Positions 47,472 through 56,607 of a DNA stretch of 64,000 bases are shown here, piece by piece. Each line of letters begins with the position of its first letter. Within the stretch, counting starts at the first letter, position 1. This DNA comes from Hyphomicrobium sp. (lineage in GTDB: Bacteria; Pseudomonadota; Alphaproteobacteria; Rhizobiales; Hyphomicrobiaceae), in assembly GCA_002928735.1 (NCBI GenBank), contig PERL01000008.1, positions 1 to 64,000 on the forward strand, written 5' to 3'. The notes below the pieces were generated by a model, which saw only the letters and a list, made by a program, of their open reading frames with translations, did not search any database and had not been told where the DNA came from. The position numbers were made by a program, and so were the translations under genes.

Positions 47472-47990
47472 TCAAGCAGCTGGCGGTGCGGCCTTAAAAT
47501 CCAGCCGGCCAATAAAGGGCTTGCCGTCCTTGTCTCGCGCCCGGAGCTTCGCCGGCGCCTTCGTGAAGACGTTTCTAGAAAGTTGCTCGAACAACTTATT
47601 AACAATTTTGGGCTCGCCAAAAGCTGCCACGATCCAAGGAATGTCGCCGGACTTCCAATCGGCCGGCTTGAGATCCATGGGTTGATCGAGCTGCGCCGAA
47701 AGGCGCTGATCCACGCTGGCCGAGACCATCGCCCACAACACCACGCCCATCGGAGCAACCACGCCCGTATCTTGCGCCTGCGCCTCTGCAACCGCGAACT
47801 GCCCGGTCTGCATGGCCGGAACAACCATCCATTCCAAATCGGCCAGCGTCCGCCCACGCTCCGACTCGGAGCGCATCAGCATGGTCACGATATCGCCGAA
47901 CGCGCTGGACAGCTGCTTGGCCAACTGCGCGCGGCGCTGCAATTCCTCCTTGGGAAGGGCTTTGGGTTTAACTTTTTCATTGCTGGCCAT
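47472..47990 (-). CDS. HlyC-like toxin-activating acyltransferase, probably inactive
   Basis: A 172-residue protein of the HlyC family (LGDIVTMLMRS-like start, TLADLEWMVVPAMQTGQFAVAEA, GVVLWAMVSASVDQRLSA, then DWKSGDIPWIVAAFGE and RARDKDGKPFIGRLDF). Active members acylate Lys residues of RTX toxins, using a catalytic His and Asp (HlyC His23, Asp92). Alignment by eye puts Glu at the His position (SESERGR) and Ala at the Asp position (WIVAAFG). It lies next to the T1SS genes on the same strand. Confidence 0.78.
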   Translation of the reverse strand: MASNEKVKPKALPKEELQRRAQLAKQLSSAFGDIVTMLMRSESERGRTLADLEWMVVPAMQTGQFAVAEAQAQDTGVVAPMGVVLWAMVSASVDQRLSAQLDQPMDLKPADWKSGDIPWIVAAFGEPKIVNKLFEQLSRNVFTKAPAKLRARDKDGKPFIGRLDFKAAPPAA

Positions 47991-48227
47991 GGGACAACCC
48001 TTGCGATGGGAAACTCAAAAATTAACGCCGCTAAGGAACGCCCGCGGCACTGGAAGTCAAGCCCTACCCGCCCCCACGGCGGCATTCTCTAAGCTCAAAT
48101 GACGGACATTCATCATTGCTTGCCGATTTCTATGCTGCAATGACAAAGAGATTGGAAACGAACGGCGGGCGGTCGTAAGCGAGCCTTTGGACCCCGCCCC
48201 CCCCACCCTTGGAAGCAAAGCACCGGT

Positions 48228-49268
48228 ATGTCCGACGCCATCGATTTGGCCGATTATCTCGCTCGCTGGGTCGACCACAGCCCTGAACGCGAGGCCGTGG
48301 CCGCGACCGTGTTGGGTATTGCGCGCGCCAGCATCGCGATCGACGCGCTCATCCGTCAAGGCCCGCTGGCCGGCGCGGTCACCGCCACCACAGGCAAGCA
48401 AAGCGGCGTCGACCAGCAAAAAAAGATCGACGTCCTCGCCAACAATCTAATTTTGGACGCGCTGCGCGATTGTCCGGTCTCGTGTTTCGCCTCCGAGGAA
48501 ATGGACAACCCCCTCCGTATTCACGCAGGCGGCAAACTCGCCGTCGCCGTCGATCCCATCGACGGATCGTCGAACGTCGAGGCCAATATCACGCTGGGCA
48601 CCATTTTCTCGATACTACCCGCGCTGGCCAGTGGCGCCGATGGCTCGAGCTTCATGCAGCCCGGCCACAATCAACTCGCAGCCGGTTTCACGGTCTATGG
48701 ACCTTATACGAGCTTCGTCGTGAGCGTCGGCGCCGGAACGCAGATCTTTACGCTCGACCCGGTCGAAAAGCGCTTCATTCGCTCTTTCTACAGCGTCGCA
48801 ATCCCTGCGGTCACTGCCGAGTTCGCCATCAACAGTTCGAACTACCGCCACTGGGAAGATTGTGTGCGCATTTACGTCGACGACTTGCTGCAAGGCCGCG
48901 ATGGCCCCCGCGGCAAGGACTTCAACATGCGCTGGACCGCAACGCCGGTATCCGACATCTATCGCATCCTCAACCGCGGCGGCATCTTTCTCTATCCCGG
49001 CGATCTCCGCGATGGCTACACCTCCGGCCGCTTGCGCCTTGTTTACGAGGCAAACCCCATCGCTTTTGTGATCGAGCAAGCCGGCGGCGGCGCCTCCACC
49101 GGCCGCACCCGTATCCTGGATGTGCAGCCTCAGAGCCTGCATCAGCACACGCCAATCGTCGCCGGCTCGAAAGCCGAAGTCGACTACGTCGTCCGCCTCC
49201 ACCATGAACCGCACGGTCCCGGTGAGCGCTCGCCCCTTTTCGGCCGCCGCGGCCTTTTCCGAACATGA
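48228..49268 (+). CDS. fbp: class I fructose-1,6-bisphosphatase
   Basis: A 346-residue Mg-dependent phosphatase converting fructose 1,6-bisphosphate to fructose 6-phosphate. Metal ligands lie in SCFASEEMDNPL and VAVDPIDGSSNVEANI; GGIFLYPGDLRDGYTSGRLRLVYEANP is the substrate region. It heads fbp-prk-rpe, an arrangement typical of Calvin-cycle operons. Confidence 0.95.
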   Translation: MSDAIDLADYLARWVDHSPEREAVAATVLGIARASIAIDALIRQGPLAGAVTATTGKQSGVDQQKKIDVLANNLILDALRDCPVSCFASEEMDNPLRIHAGGKLAVAVDPIDGSSNVEANITLGTIFSILPALASGADGSSFMQPGHNQLAAGFTVYGPYTSFVVSVGAGTQIFTLDPVEKRFIRSFYSVAIPAVTAEFAINSSNYRHWEDCVRIYVDDLLQGRDGPRGKDFNMRWTATPVSDIYRILNRGGIFLYPGDLRDGYTSGRLRLVYEANPIAFVIEQAGGGASTGRTRILDVQPQSLHQHTPIVAGSKAEVDYVVRLHHEPHGPGERSPLFGRRGLFRT

Positions 49269-49288
49269 TTGCAGGAAAGTAACGAGAG

Positions 49289-50167
49289 ATGTCCGCCAAG
49301 CATCCGATCATTTCGGTCACCGGCTCGTCTGGCGCCGGCACAACCTCCGTCAAGCGCACGTTCGAGCAGATCTTCCGCCGCGAAGGTCTCAACGCCGCCT
49401 ATATCGAGGGCGATGCGTTCCACCGCTACAACCGCGAAGAGATGCAGGCTGCCATGCAGTCTGCCGAAGAAGCGGGCAACCAGCATTTCAGCCACTTCGG
49501 CGTTGAGGCCAATCTTCTAAAAGAACTGGAGCAGGCGTTTCGCTCCTATGGCGAGATTGGCACCGCTCGCACGCGCCACTACGTCCACAATCAAGCCGAG
49601 GCGCAGGTCTACGGCACCGAGCCCGGCACCTTCACCGCCTGGGAGGAGATCCCCTACGGCACCGACCTTCTCTTCTACGAAGGCCTCCACGGCGCCACAG
49701 TAACCGACAAGGTTAACATCGCCAAATACGCCGACCTGAAAATCGGCGTCGTGCCCGTCATCAACCTGGAGTGGATTCAAAAAATCCACCGCGACCGCGA
49801 AGACCGCGGCTACACCACCGACGACGTCGCCACCACCATCCTCCGCCGCATGCCCGACTACGTAAAATATATCTGTCCGCAGTTCACCGAAACGGACATC
49901 AATTTCCAGCGCATCCCAACCGTTGATACGTCCAACCCATTCGTCGCCCGCTGGATTCCCACGCCCGACGAGTCGATGGTCGTGATCCGGTTCAAGTCGC
50001 CGCGCGGAATCGACTTCTCGTATCTGTGCTCCATGATCAAGGACAGCTTCATGTCGCGGGCGAATTCCATTGTCATCCCCGGCTCCAAGCTCGATCTCGG
50101 AATGCAACTCATCCTCACGCCCATGATCCTGCAGTTGATGGAGCGCAAGCGCCGCACCTTCTTCTGA
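49289..50167 (+). CDS. prk: phosphoribulokinase (bacterial class I)
   Basis: A 292-residue kinase making ribulose 1,5-bisphosphate from ribulose 5-phosphate. The P-loop-like [20 protein letters not shown] is at residues 9-28, followed by [55 protein letters not shown] is the catalytic block. It is 20 bases past fbp. Without RuBisCO the product would be a dead end, unless it serves as a signal, as reported for PRK in Methylobacterium extorquens. Confidence 0.95.
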   Translation: MSAKHPIISVTGSSGAGTTSVKRTFEQIFRREGLNAAYIEGDAFHRYNREEMQAAMQSAEEAGNQHFSHFGVEANLLKELEQAFRSYGEIGTARTRHYVHNQAEAQVYGTEPGTFTAWEEIPYGTDLLFYEGLHGATVTDKVNIAKYADLKIGVVPVINLEWIQKIHRDREDRGYTTDDVATTILRRMPDYVKYICPQFTETDINFQRIPTVDTSNPFVARWIPTPDESMVVIRFKSPRGIDFSYLCSMIKDSFMSRANSIVIPGSKLDLGMQLILTPMILQLMERKRRTFF

Positions 50168-50267
50168 TCGGTTTTACGCTGGTTTTACGCCCCTTTCGGC
50201 GCTGCCCGCTTGCTCTGCCTGTCCGGCGCGTGTACCCCTGCGGCGACGCCATCCCGGAGGAAGCCAC

Positions 50268-50954
50268 ATGTCCCGGCCGCTGATCATCGCCCCGTCCATC
50301 CTGTCCGCCGACTTCGCCAAGCTCGGCACGGAAGTGCGCGACGTCGATGCGGCCGGCGCCGACTGGATCCACCTCGACGTGATGGACGGCCACTTCGTGC
50401 CCAACATCACTTTCGGCCCGCCGGTGATCAAGGCCATCCGCACCGCCTCGCCCAAAGTGTTTGACTGCCACCTGATGATCGCCCCCTGCGATCCCTACCT
50501 CGCAGCCTTTGCCGACGCCGGCGCCGACATCATCACCGTCCACGCCGAAGCCGGCCCCCACCTCGACCGGTCGCTCCAGGCCATCAAGGCGCTGGGCAAG
50601 AAGGCCGGCGTATCGCTCAATCCGTCGACGCCCGCCAGCGTCATCGAATATGTTCTTGATCGCCTCGACCTCGTTCTCCTGATGACCGTCAACCCCGGCT
50701 TCGGCGGTCAGGCTTTCATCCCGTCGGTCATCGAAAAGGTGCGTCAGGTAAAAACTCTCGTCGGCAACCGTCCGATCGATATCGAGATCGACGGCGGCGT
50801 CACAGCCGAAACCGCGCCTCTCGTGGTCGCGGCCGGCGCCAACGTCCTAGTCGCAGGCTCCGCCGTCTTCAAAGGCGGCACGCAAGCAGCCTACGCCGAA
50901 AACATCCGCGCCATTCGCACCGCAGCCTCCTCCGCCCGCGCCCGCGCGGCATGA
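50268..50954 (+). CDS. rpe: ribulose-phosphate 3-epimerase
   Basis: A 228-residue TIM-barrel enzyme interconverting ribulose and xylulose 5-phosphate. [44 protein letters not shown] and [11 protein letters not shown] contain the active-site Asp/His residues. It follows prk with a 100-base gap and a GGAGG site. Confidence 0.96.
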   Translation: MSRPLIIAPSILSADFAKLGTEVRDVDAAGADWIHLDVMDGHFVPNITFGPPVIKAIRTASPKVFDCHLMIAPCDPYLAAFADAGADIITVHAEAGPHLDRSLQAIKALGKKAGVSLNPSTPASVIEYVLDRLDLVLLMTVNPGFGGQAFIPSVIEKVRQVKTLVGNRPIDIEIDGGVTAETAPLVVAAGANVLVAGSAVFKGGTQAAYAENIRAIRTAASSARARAA

Positions 50955-50969
50955 CGCCGTAATCCCGTG

Positions 50970-53423
50970 ATGCGTTTCGACACGCCGCTGCCCATCGACG
51001 ACATTCTCGACGATCTCGGCGCCGCCCTGGTTGCACGCTCCTCCGCCGTTCTCGTCGCCCCACCTGGTGCTGGCAAAACGACCCGCGTACCATTGGCACT
51101 TCTCGACGCCCCCTGGCTCGGCCCGCGCAACAAAATCCTCGTCCTCGAACCCCGGCGCATCGCCGCCCGCGGCGCTGCTGAGCGCATGGCGAAAACACTT
51201 TCTGAGTGCGTCGGCGACACAGTCGGCCTGCGCGCCCGCATGGTTTCCAAAAGCGGACCCAAGACTCGCATTGAGGTCATCACTGAAGGTGTCTTCACGC
51301 GCATGATCCTCGATGATCCGTCCCTCGAAGGTGTCGGCGCGATCCTCTTCGACGAATTCCACGAACGCTCACTCGATGCCGACCTCGGCCTCGCCCTTGC
51401 CCTCGACACACAAATGGCGCTCCGCGCAGACCTCCGCATTCTCGTCATGTCCGCGACGCTTGATGGCGCCCGCGTCGCAACGATCCTCGGCAACGCCCCC
51501 GTCATCGAAAGCGAAGGCCGCGCCTATCCCGTCGAAACGCGCTATCTCGGCCGCGACGCCAACCGCCGTATCGAAGATCAGGTCGTCGACGCAATTGGCC
51601 GCGCGCTCCGCGCCGAGCCTGGATCGCTGCTTGTATTCCTGCCCGGCCAAGGCGAGATCAAACGCGTCGAAGAGCGCCTGCAAAACACCATCTCAGACAC
51701 CAACACGATCCTCGCGCCGCTCTATGGCGCGATGGATATGGCGGCCCAGGATTGCGCCATCGAACCGGCACCCGCCGGAAAGCGCAAAGTCGTCCTCGCT
51801 ACCGCCATCGCCGAAACCTCGCTCACAATCGAAGGCGTTCGCGTCGTCATCGACAGCGGCCTCCAGCGCGTGCCCCGCTTCGAACCCGATGCCGGCGTCA
51901 CGCGGCTGGAAACGGTGCGCGTCTCTCGCGCCTCCGCCGACCAGCGCCGCGGCCGCGCCGGCCGCACCGAACCGGGGGTCTGTTATCGCCTCTGGGACGA
52001 ACCGCAAACCACAAGCCTCCGCCCCTTCACCGAACCGGAAATACGCTCCGCCGATCTCACCGGCCTGCTCCTCGACCTCGCCGAATGGGGCGTCACCGAT
52101 CCCGCAACGTTGGCATGGCTGGACCCCCCCGCGCCATCGGCGGTCACCGCCGCCCGCACGGAATTGCAGACCATCGGCGCCCTCGATGCCGAGGGCCGCA
52201 TCACGCCGGAAGGCCGCCGCGTCCGCGCGCTGCCCTTGCCGCCGCGCCTCGCGCGCATGGTCCTCGCCGCGCAATCGCTGGAAGCCGCCGAACTCGCTGC
52301 CGTCCTCGTCGAGCGTGGTCTTGGTGGCACCGACACCGATCTCGATCATCGCCTCACGAATTTCCGCCGCGACCGATCGCGCCGCGCCGACGACATGCGC
52401 CGCCTCGCCAAAGGCTGGGCCAAGGCAGCCGGCGCACAAACCGCTCCGGACGGCGCCAGCGCTGCCAGTCTCCTTGCGCTCGCCTATCCCGATCGCATAG
52501 CCAAGGCGCGCGGCGCACCGGGCCAGTATCTTCTGGCCAATGGACGCGGCGCGCATATCGATCCCGCCGACGGCCTCGCCCGCGAGCCCTATCTTGTCGT
52601 CGCCGAGTTGCAAGGCACGGCAGCCGCCACGCGCATCCTCGCCGCAGCGCGCCTCTCCGAAGCCGAACTCGTCACCATCGCGGCCGATCGCATCGTCGAC
52701 CGCGATGAACTGACCTTCGATGCCGCCGCCGGTGCCATCCGCGCCCGCCGCGTCCGCCGGCTCGACGCCATCACGCTCGCCAGCGAAAGCCGCCCCGTGA
52801 CGCCCTCATCTGAAACGGCCGTGCTGCTCGCCCAAGGGGCGGCCTCCGCCGGCATCAATCGCCTGCCATGGACAAAAGCGCAGGAGCAGCTTCGCCATCG
52901 CATCGCCTTCCTGCGCACCGCCGAAGGCGAGCAATGGCCAGATTTGAGCGATGCAGCTCTGGCGCGATCCGCCGAAACTTGGCTCGCCCCCTTCCTTGAG
53001 CGCGCCACCCGGCTAACGGACATTGATGCCGCCGTTCTCGGCAACGCGCTCGACGCCCTGATCCCCTGGGACCTGAAGCGAAAATTGGATGCCGGCGCGC
53101 CCACCCACTTCGAAGCACCAACTGGCAACAGCCATCCCATCGACTACGACGGACCCGGCGCCCCGGCGCTCTCCATTCGCGTGCAAGAACTCTATGGATT
53201 AAAAGATCATCCAGCGATTGCCGGTGGTCGCCTGCCGCTCACCCTCAACCTGCTGTCGCCCGCGCATCGGCCCATCCAGATCACGCGGGACTTGCCGGGC
53301 TTCTGGGCCGGCTCGTGGAGTGCGGTGAAATCGGAAATGAAAGGCCGCTATCCGCGCCATCTCTGGCCGGACGATCCCGCCAACGCATTACCCACCGCAC
53401 GGGCCAAGCCGCGCGGTACGTAA
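50970..53423 (+). CDS. hrpB: ATP-dependent RNA helicase HrpB
   Basis: An 817-residue DEAH-family helicase. Walker A is APPGAGKTTRVPLALLD, motif II is LFDEFHERSLD (DEFH), SAT is in LVMSATLDGARV and motif VI is DQRRGRAGRTEPGVCYRLW. The HrpB-specific C-terminal domain ends with LPGFWAGSWSAVKSEMKGRYPRHLWPDDP-type sequence. It acts on RNA, but its pathway is not firmly known. It starts 15 bases after rpe. Confidence 0.93.
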   Translation: MRFDTPLPIDDILDDLGAALVARSSAVLVAPPGAGKTTRVPLALLDAPWLGPRNKILVLEPRRIAARGAAERMAKTLSECVGDTVGLRARMVSKSGPKTRIEVITEGVFTRMILDDPSLEGVGAILFDEFHERSLDADLGLALALDTQMALRADLRILVMSATLDGARVATILGNAPVIESEGRAYPVETRYLGRDANRRIEDQVVDAIGRALRAEPGSLLVFLPGQGEIKRVEERLQNTISDTNTILAPLYGAMDMAAQDCAIEPAPAGKRKVVLATAIAETSLTIEGVRVVIDSGLQRVPRFEPDAGVTRLETVRVSRASADQRRGRAGRTEPGVCYRLWDEPQTTSLRPFTEPEIRSADLTGLLLDLAEWGVTDPATLAWLDPPAPSAVTAARTELQTIGALDAEGRITPEGRRVRALPLPPRLARMVLAAQSLEAAELAAVLVERGLGGTDTDLDHRLTNFRRDRSRRADDMRRLAKGWAKAAGAQTAPDGASAASLLALAYPDRIAKARGAPGQYLLANGRGAHIDPADGLAREPYLVVAELQGTAAATRILAAARLSEAELVTIAADRIVDRDELTFDAAAGAIRARRVRRLDAITLASESRPVTPSSETAVLLAQGAASAGINRLPWTKAQEQLRHRIAFLRTAEGEQWPDLSDAALARSAETWLAPFLERATRLTDIDAAVLGNALDALIPWDLKRKLDAGAPTHFEAPTGNSHPIDYDGPGAPALSIRVQELYGLKDHPAIAGGRLPLTLNLLSPAHRPIQITRDLPGFWAGSWSAVKSEMKGRYPRHLWPDDPANALPTARAKPRGT

Positions 53424-53438
53424 GCACTGGCCGTCACA

Positions 53439-53771
53439 CTAGCGATAGCAGGGACGCCCCTCGACGCTGGCGCTCCAGCCGCTCGATTCCTTCGAATACG
53501 AGATCTTCTTACTTGCCGCGTTCGCAAAGCTGGCCCAGCGTCCACCATATTCCAAGTCGGTGAAGTCGATCCAAGACCGGATCGCGGCCTTCTGCGCCGC
53601 ATCCTTCGTTGCACCCACGCCGCTACCCGAATGCCAATGATCACTCATGCAGAGCTTGCCCTTTTCGCGGCGCATGTCGTGCATGGCGGCAAGGCCAGAG
53701 ATTTCCTGCGCCGAAGCGGCAACCGGCATTCCAATAGCAACGAACGTTACGGCGAGCATGCTGAGGCGCAT
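53439..53771 (-). CDS. secreted protein with paired Cys, family not assigned
   Basis: 110 residues: a signal peptide (MRLSMLAVTFVAIGMPVAASAQ) and a mature part with SGVGATKDAAQKAAIRSWIDF. WASFANAASKKISY and GWSASVEGRPC follow. The Cys at KLCMSD and the terminal PCYR may pair. The pattern of an Ala-rich helix followed by Trp and Cys recalls small secreted repeat-type proteins, but the family is not certain. The longer reading frame upstream overlaps radC's end region and is not favoured. Confidence 0.65.
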   Translation of the reverse strand: MRLSMLAVTFVAIGMPVAASAQEISGLAAMHDMRREKGKLCMSDHWHSGSGVGATKDAAQKAAIRSWIDFTDLEYGGRWASFANAASKKISYSKESSGWSASVEGRPCYR

Positions 53772-53846
53772 TCTGTATCTCCAAGAGGCAATGTCGGGGC
53801 ACGTTCGAATCGCTGCAAGATTAGCGGCGGGCGCGATCCGCTTCAA

Positions 53847-54599
53847 TCAGATCAACCGCATCGTACGCATACTGATGTGGCCCGCACGCCCCACGATAAT
53901 GTGGTCGTGCACCGTCACCCCCAGCGGCTTTCCGGCATCGATGACCAGCTTCGTCATATCGATATCGGCGCGCGACGGCGTTGGATCACCCGACGGATGA
54001 TTGTGAACGAGAATGATCGCTGTCGCCGAGAGCTCCAGCGCCCGCTTGACGACTTCCCGGACATACACCGGCGTATGGTCGACCGTGCCCTCGCCCTGCA
54101 CTTCATCGGCGATCAACCGGTTCTTCTTGTCGAGGAAGAGCACGCGGAACAATTCTTTCTGTTCATACCCCTGCGCCACCGTGAGGTATGCCAGCACATC
54201 GGGATGCGACGACAGCAACGGCCGTTGGCTGAGCCCCGTCCGCGTCAGCCGCGCCGCAGCTGCATGGACCAGCTTCAATTCCGTGACCACGGCATCACCT
54301 ACTCCGGTCACTTCCTTGAGTCGTCCTTCAGGTGCGTTGACGACCTCCGCGAACGACCCGAAGCGTGCAATCAACCGCTTGGCGAGATCTTTGGTGTCCC
54401 GCCGCGGAATAGCCCGAAACAAAATGAGTTCAAGCAACTCATAATCCGGCAGCGCCTCTGCCCCGCCCTTGCGAAACCGGTCCCGCAGCCGGTCGCGATG
54501 CCCCATATGTAAGGGGGCCGTCGCCGATGCAGCCATCGAAGAAGCTTCAAATAGACCGGACTGGTTCGGCCGCTCGTCGCCATTCCCCCGGTCCGTCAT
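53847..54599 (-). CDS. radC: RadC family JAB/MPN-domain protein
   Basis: A 250-residue protein. The N-terminal helix-hairpin-helix part ([28 protein letters not shown]) precedes a JAMM metalloprotease-like domain whose zinc ligands are in [18 protein letters not shown]. Its repair role is disputed; function is unresolved. It lies downstream of map on the same strand. Confidence 0.92.
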   Translation of the reverse strand: MTDRGNGDERPNQSGLFEASSMAASATAPLHMGHRDRLRDRFRKGGAEALPDYELLELILFRAIPRRDTKDLAKRLIARFGSFAEVVNAPEGRLKEVTGVGDAVVTELKLVHAAAARLTRTGLSQRPLLSSHPDVLAYLTVAQGYEQKELFRVLFLDKKNRLIADEVQGEGTVDHTPVYVREVVKRALELSATAIILVHNHPSGDPTPSRADIDMTKLVIDAGKPLGVTVHDHIIVGRAGHISMRTMRLI

Positions 54600-54623
54600 A
54601 AGCGCCCCCCGCCCCCGCTGACC

Positions 54624-55448
54624 TTATGCGATGACGTACGGCGGTTGATGCAGTCCGGCGGGCGAGGTCGTGAAAATCTCGCACCCCGTATCCGTGACGC
54701 CAACCGTGTGCTCGAACTGCGCGGAGAGTTCGCGGTCGCGCGTCACGGCCGTCCATCCATCCGGCAGAACCTTAACCGAGGCCTTGCCGAGATTGATCAT
54801 CGGCTCGATCGTGAAGAACATTCCGGGCTGCATCACGACGCCCTCGTTCTCCTCGCCGTAATGCAAAATGTTCGGCCGGTCGTGGAAGACACGGCCCAAC
54901 CCGTGCCCGCAAAAATCGCGCACCACACTGCACCGCTCGGCTTCGGCAAACTGTTGGATTACCGCGCCGATCTTACCCGTCGAGACACCCGGCTTCACCG
55001 CTGCGATCCCGCGCATGAGGCATTCATACGTCACTTCGATGAGACGCTCCGCCCGCCGTGAGATCTCTCCAACCGCATACATCCGGCTGGTGTCGCCATG
55101 CCAGCCGTCGACGATCAGCGTCACGTCGATGTTGACGATGTCGCCTTCCCGTAAGGGCTTCGGTCCCGGAATGCCGTGGCAGACGACATGATTGATCGAC
55201 GTGCAGATGGCCTTGGGAAATCCGCGATAGTTCAACGGAGCCGGAATCGCGCCGTGGTCGCGCGCAAATTCCATCACCAGGGCATCAAGGTGGTCGGTGG
55301 CAACGCCGGGTTTGACATGCGGCGTGATCATATCGAGCGCTGCGGCAGCCAACTGCCCGGCCTTCATCATGCCGGCAAAGCCATCCGGCCCGTGCAGCTT
55401 GATCGAGTTATCGCGCTGGAGCGCTCGAGACACTTCGACGTTCGACAT
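54624..55448 (-). CDS. map: methionine aminopeptidase, type I
   Basis: A 274-residue metallopeptidase removing initiator Met. The five ligands fall in NIDVTLIVDGWHGDTSRMY (two Asp), GHGLGRVFHDRPNILHYG (His), FTIEPMINLGKASV (Glu) and near RELSAQFEHTVGVTD (Glu). The substrate His is in NHVVCHGIPG. The N-terminus has an unusual short extension before IKLHGPDGFAGM. It is followed by radC. Confidence 0.96.
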   Translation of the reverse strand: MSNVEVSRALQRDNSIKLHGPDGFAGMMKAGQLAAAALDMITPHVKPGVATDHLDALVMEFARDHGAIPAPLNYRGFPKAICTSINHVVCHGIPGPKPLREGDIVNIDVTLIVDGWHGDTSRMYAVGEISRRAERLIEVTYECLMRGIAAVKPGVSTGKIGAVIQQFAEAERCSVVRDFCGHGLGRVFHDRPNILHYGEENEGVVMQPGMFFTIEPMINLGKASVKVLPDGWTAVTRDRELSAQFEHTVGVTDTGCEIFTTSPAGLHQPPYVIA

Positions 55449-55544
55449 GGGACCCGTTGCTCATCGTGACTGATGCCCAGAACACTATCGGAAAGGCAGC
55501 GATTAGCCAACGCACGACGGGCGCCGATCCGTCGCGGGCATTGA

Positions 55545-55579
55545 CGAAAAACGAAATGGCGGCCACGGAGGCCGCCATT
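55545..55579 (-). terminator. terminator of the H3TH-domain gene
   Basis: A ten-base-pair perfect stem AATGGCGGCC/GGCCGCCATT (55555-55564, 55570-55579) is followed on the minus strand by a T run. It is 33 bases past the stop at 55612. Confidence 0.88.
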
Positions 55580-55611
55580 CCGGATGTTCACATCTGGGGT
55601 TGCCAGGACGT

Positions 55612-55839
55612 TTAGGCCTGAGCGTCGCCTTCGCCTTCAGCAGGGGCTTCCGCCGCCGTGAGTAGCGCGCGTGCCTGACCGATCCAGTCCTGCGTCTCGA
55701 CGCGGCCGTCGATGTTGAGCGCACCCTCGACGTTGCCGATGTCTTCGTCCGAGAAATTGGCGATCTGCTCGAACTTGTAGAGATTGAGCTGCTTCAGGCG
55801 GGCGGCCAGCGTCGCGTCGATCCCGTTGATCTGCGTCAA
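55612..55839 (-). pseudogene. 3' fragment of an H3TH (flap-nuclease-like) domain gene at the element junction
   Basis: Seventy-five codons encode LTQINGIDATLAARLKQLN, then FEQIANFSDEDIG and GRVETQDWIGQARALL. This is the C-terminal helix-hairpin-helix domain found at the end of longer alphaproteobacterial proteins (COG3743 type). Similarity begins exactly at Leu 55837-55839. Upstream the frame stays open but reads low-complexity, element-derived sequence without a plausible start. Either the gene was split by the insertion or a TTG start makes a domain-only protein; the former is favoured. Confidence 0.65.
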
Positions 55840-55845
55840 ACCTGC

Positions 55846-55865
55846 GTGAGATCGCCGGACCTCAC
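55846..55865. repeat. imperfect inverted repeat at the junction, candidate attachment core
   Basis: GTGAGATC and GACCTCAC (one mismatch in eight) flank a 4-base GCCG centre, directly at the border between the H3TH coding remnant and the element. The layout is like a tyrosine-recombinase core. The other end, needed to confirm a direct repeat, is not visible. Confidence 0.4.
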
Positions 55866-56007
55866 AAAACACCAATAAAACGGGGCTTTTTTGCGTGGTC
55901 CGCCCCCGCCCCTTTCGGCCCTTCGGTACACGCGGCCCCGCGATTCGGTACACACCCGGCGGCGGCCCACCCGACCACCCGACCACCCACACCGACCACC
56001 CCGGCCC

Positions 56008-56493
56008 TCACTCCGGCGGCGGCGGTGACCCCCATTCCGTCAGCCCCTTCCCTCCCGGCGGCCGCCACGGCCGGACCCGTTCCCGCGCCTCGTTCAAGGC
56101 GTCCGCAACCGTCCGCTGCAGCGCCTCAGCCACCGACGCGGCAGCTTCGCGCTTGGCACATCCCGGCCGCCTCCGGAGCGCGTGCACGACGTCTTGAACC
56201 TGTGCAGCAATCGACTCCAACTCAACGACTCCCGCCTCAAGTCCGGCGATGCCTCCGGCGGCCACAAGCGCGGCGCGCTCGGCCGCACTCAGGCCGCGCA
56301 CGCGCTCGATTTGCCACTCAACGGCCGCGTCTAAGGCCCGCGCCTCGGTCTCAGCCTCAGCCAAGCTCACCCGGCCCAGGTTCTGACTCCACAGCCGTTG
56401 TCCGAACTCACCGACAAGCCCACGCGGGACGGCGCGCACGTAGCGCCACAGGCCGCGCCGCCACGTTGTGAGGTGGGGAATCCGCACCGGCAT
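56008..56493 (-). CDS. integrase N-terminal (arm-binding, DUF6538-like) domain protein without catalytic domain
   Basis: A 161-residue protein. Residues 1-65 (RGLWRYVRAVPRGLVGEFG, then LWSQNLGRVSLAEAETEARA) match the N-terminal domain that precedes the core in many phage tyrosine recombinases. The rest is Ala-rich helix ending in a Pro-rich tail, with no R-H-R-Y catalytic motifs. Only about 150 bases remain before the chromosome, too little for a 180-residue core in any frame. It may be a decayed integrase or a stand-alone arm-site binding protein such as a directionality factor. Confidence 0.6.
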   Translation of the reverse strand: MPVRIPHLTTWRRGLWRYVRAVPRGLVGEFGQRLWSQNLGRVSLAEAETEARALDAAVEWQIERVRGLSAAERAALVAAGGIAGLEAGVVELESIAAQVQDVVHALRRRPGCAKREAAASVAEALQRTVADALNEARERVRPWRPPGGKGLTEWGSPPPPE

Positions 56494-56607
56494 TTACCTT
56501 TCGTTAAGACCGTGCTGGCGCGCGGCCTGCTTTCACGTCTAGCTATGTGAAGCGGCCGCAATTTCGGCCGCCTTGGCAACCTTCCAAGCAGACAAGGAGT
56601 CCACCCA
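56494..56607. promoter_or_regulatory. divergent control region between the integrase-like gene and the rightward set
   Basis: It holds two inverted repeats, TTCAC/GTGAA spanning 56532-56551 and GCGGCCG/CGGCCGC-type arms near 56552-56570, of the kind expected of a phage-like operator. GGAGTC at 56596-56601 is the ribosome site of the first rightward gene. Confidence 0.45.

Noticed and set aside
47390-47521. Small plus-strand frame between the T1SS and HlyC-like genes
   Set aside because: It runs into the HlyC-like gene antisense and has no ribosome site or family features.
55840-55992. In-frame N-terminal extension of the H3TH fragment into the element
   Set aside because: The residues are Gly/Pro/Arg-rich and low complexity, no start has a ribosome site, and similarity to the domain begins only at 55839.
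55862-56008. Possible frameshifted continuation of the integrase-like gene
   Set aside because: Too short for a recombinase core, and no R-H-R-Y-type motif in any frame.
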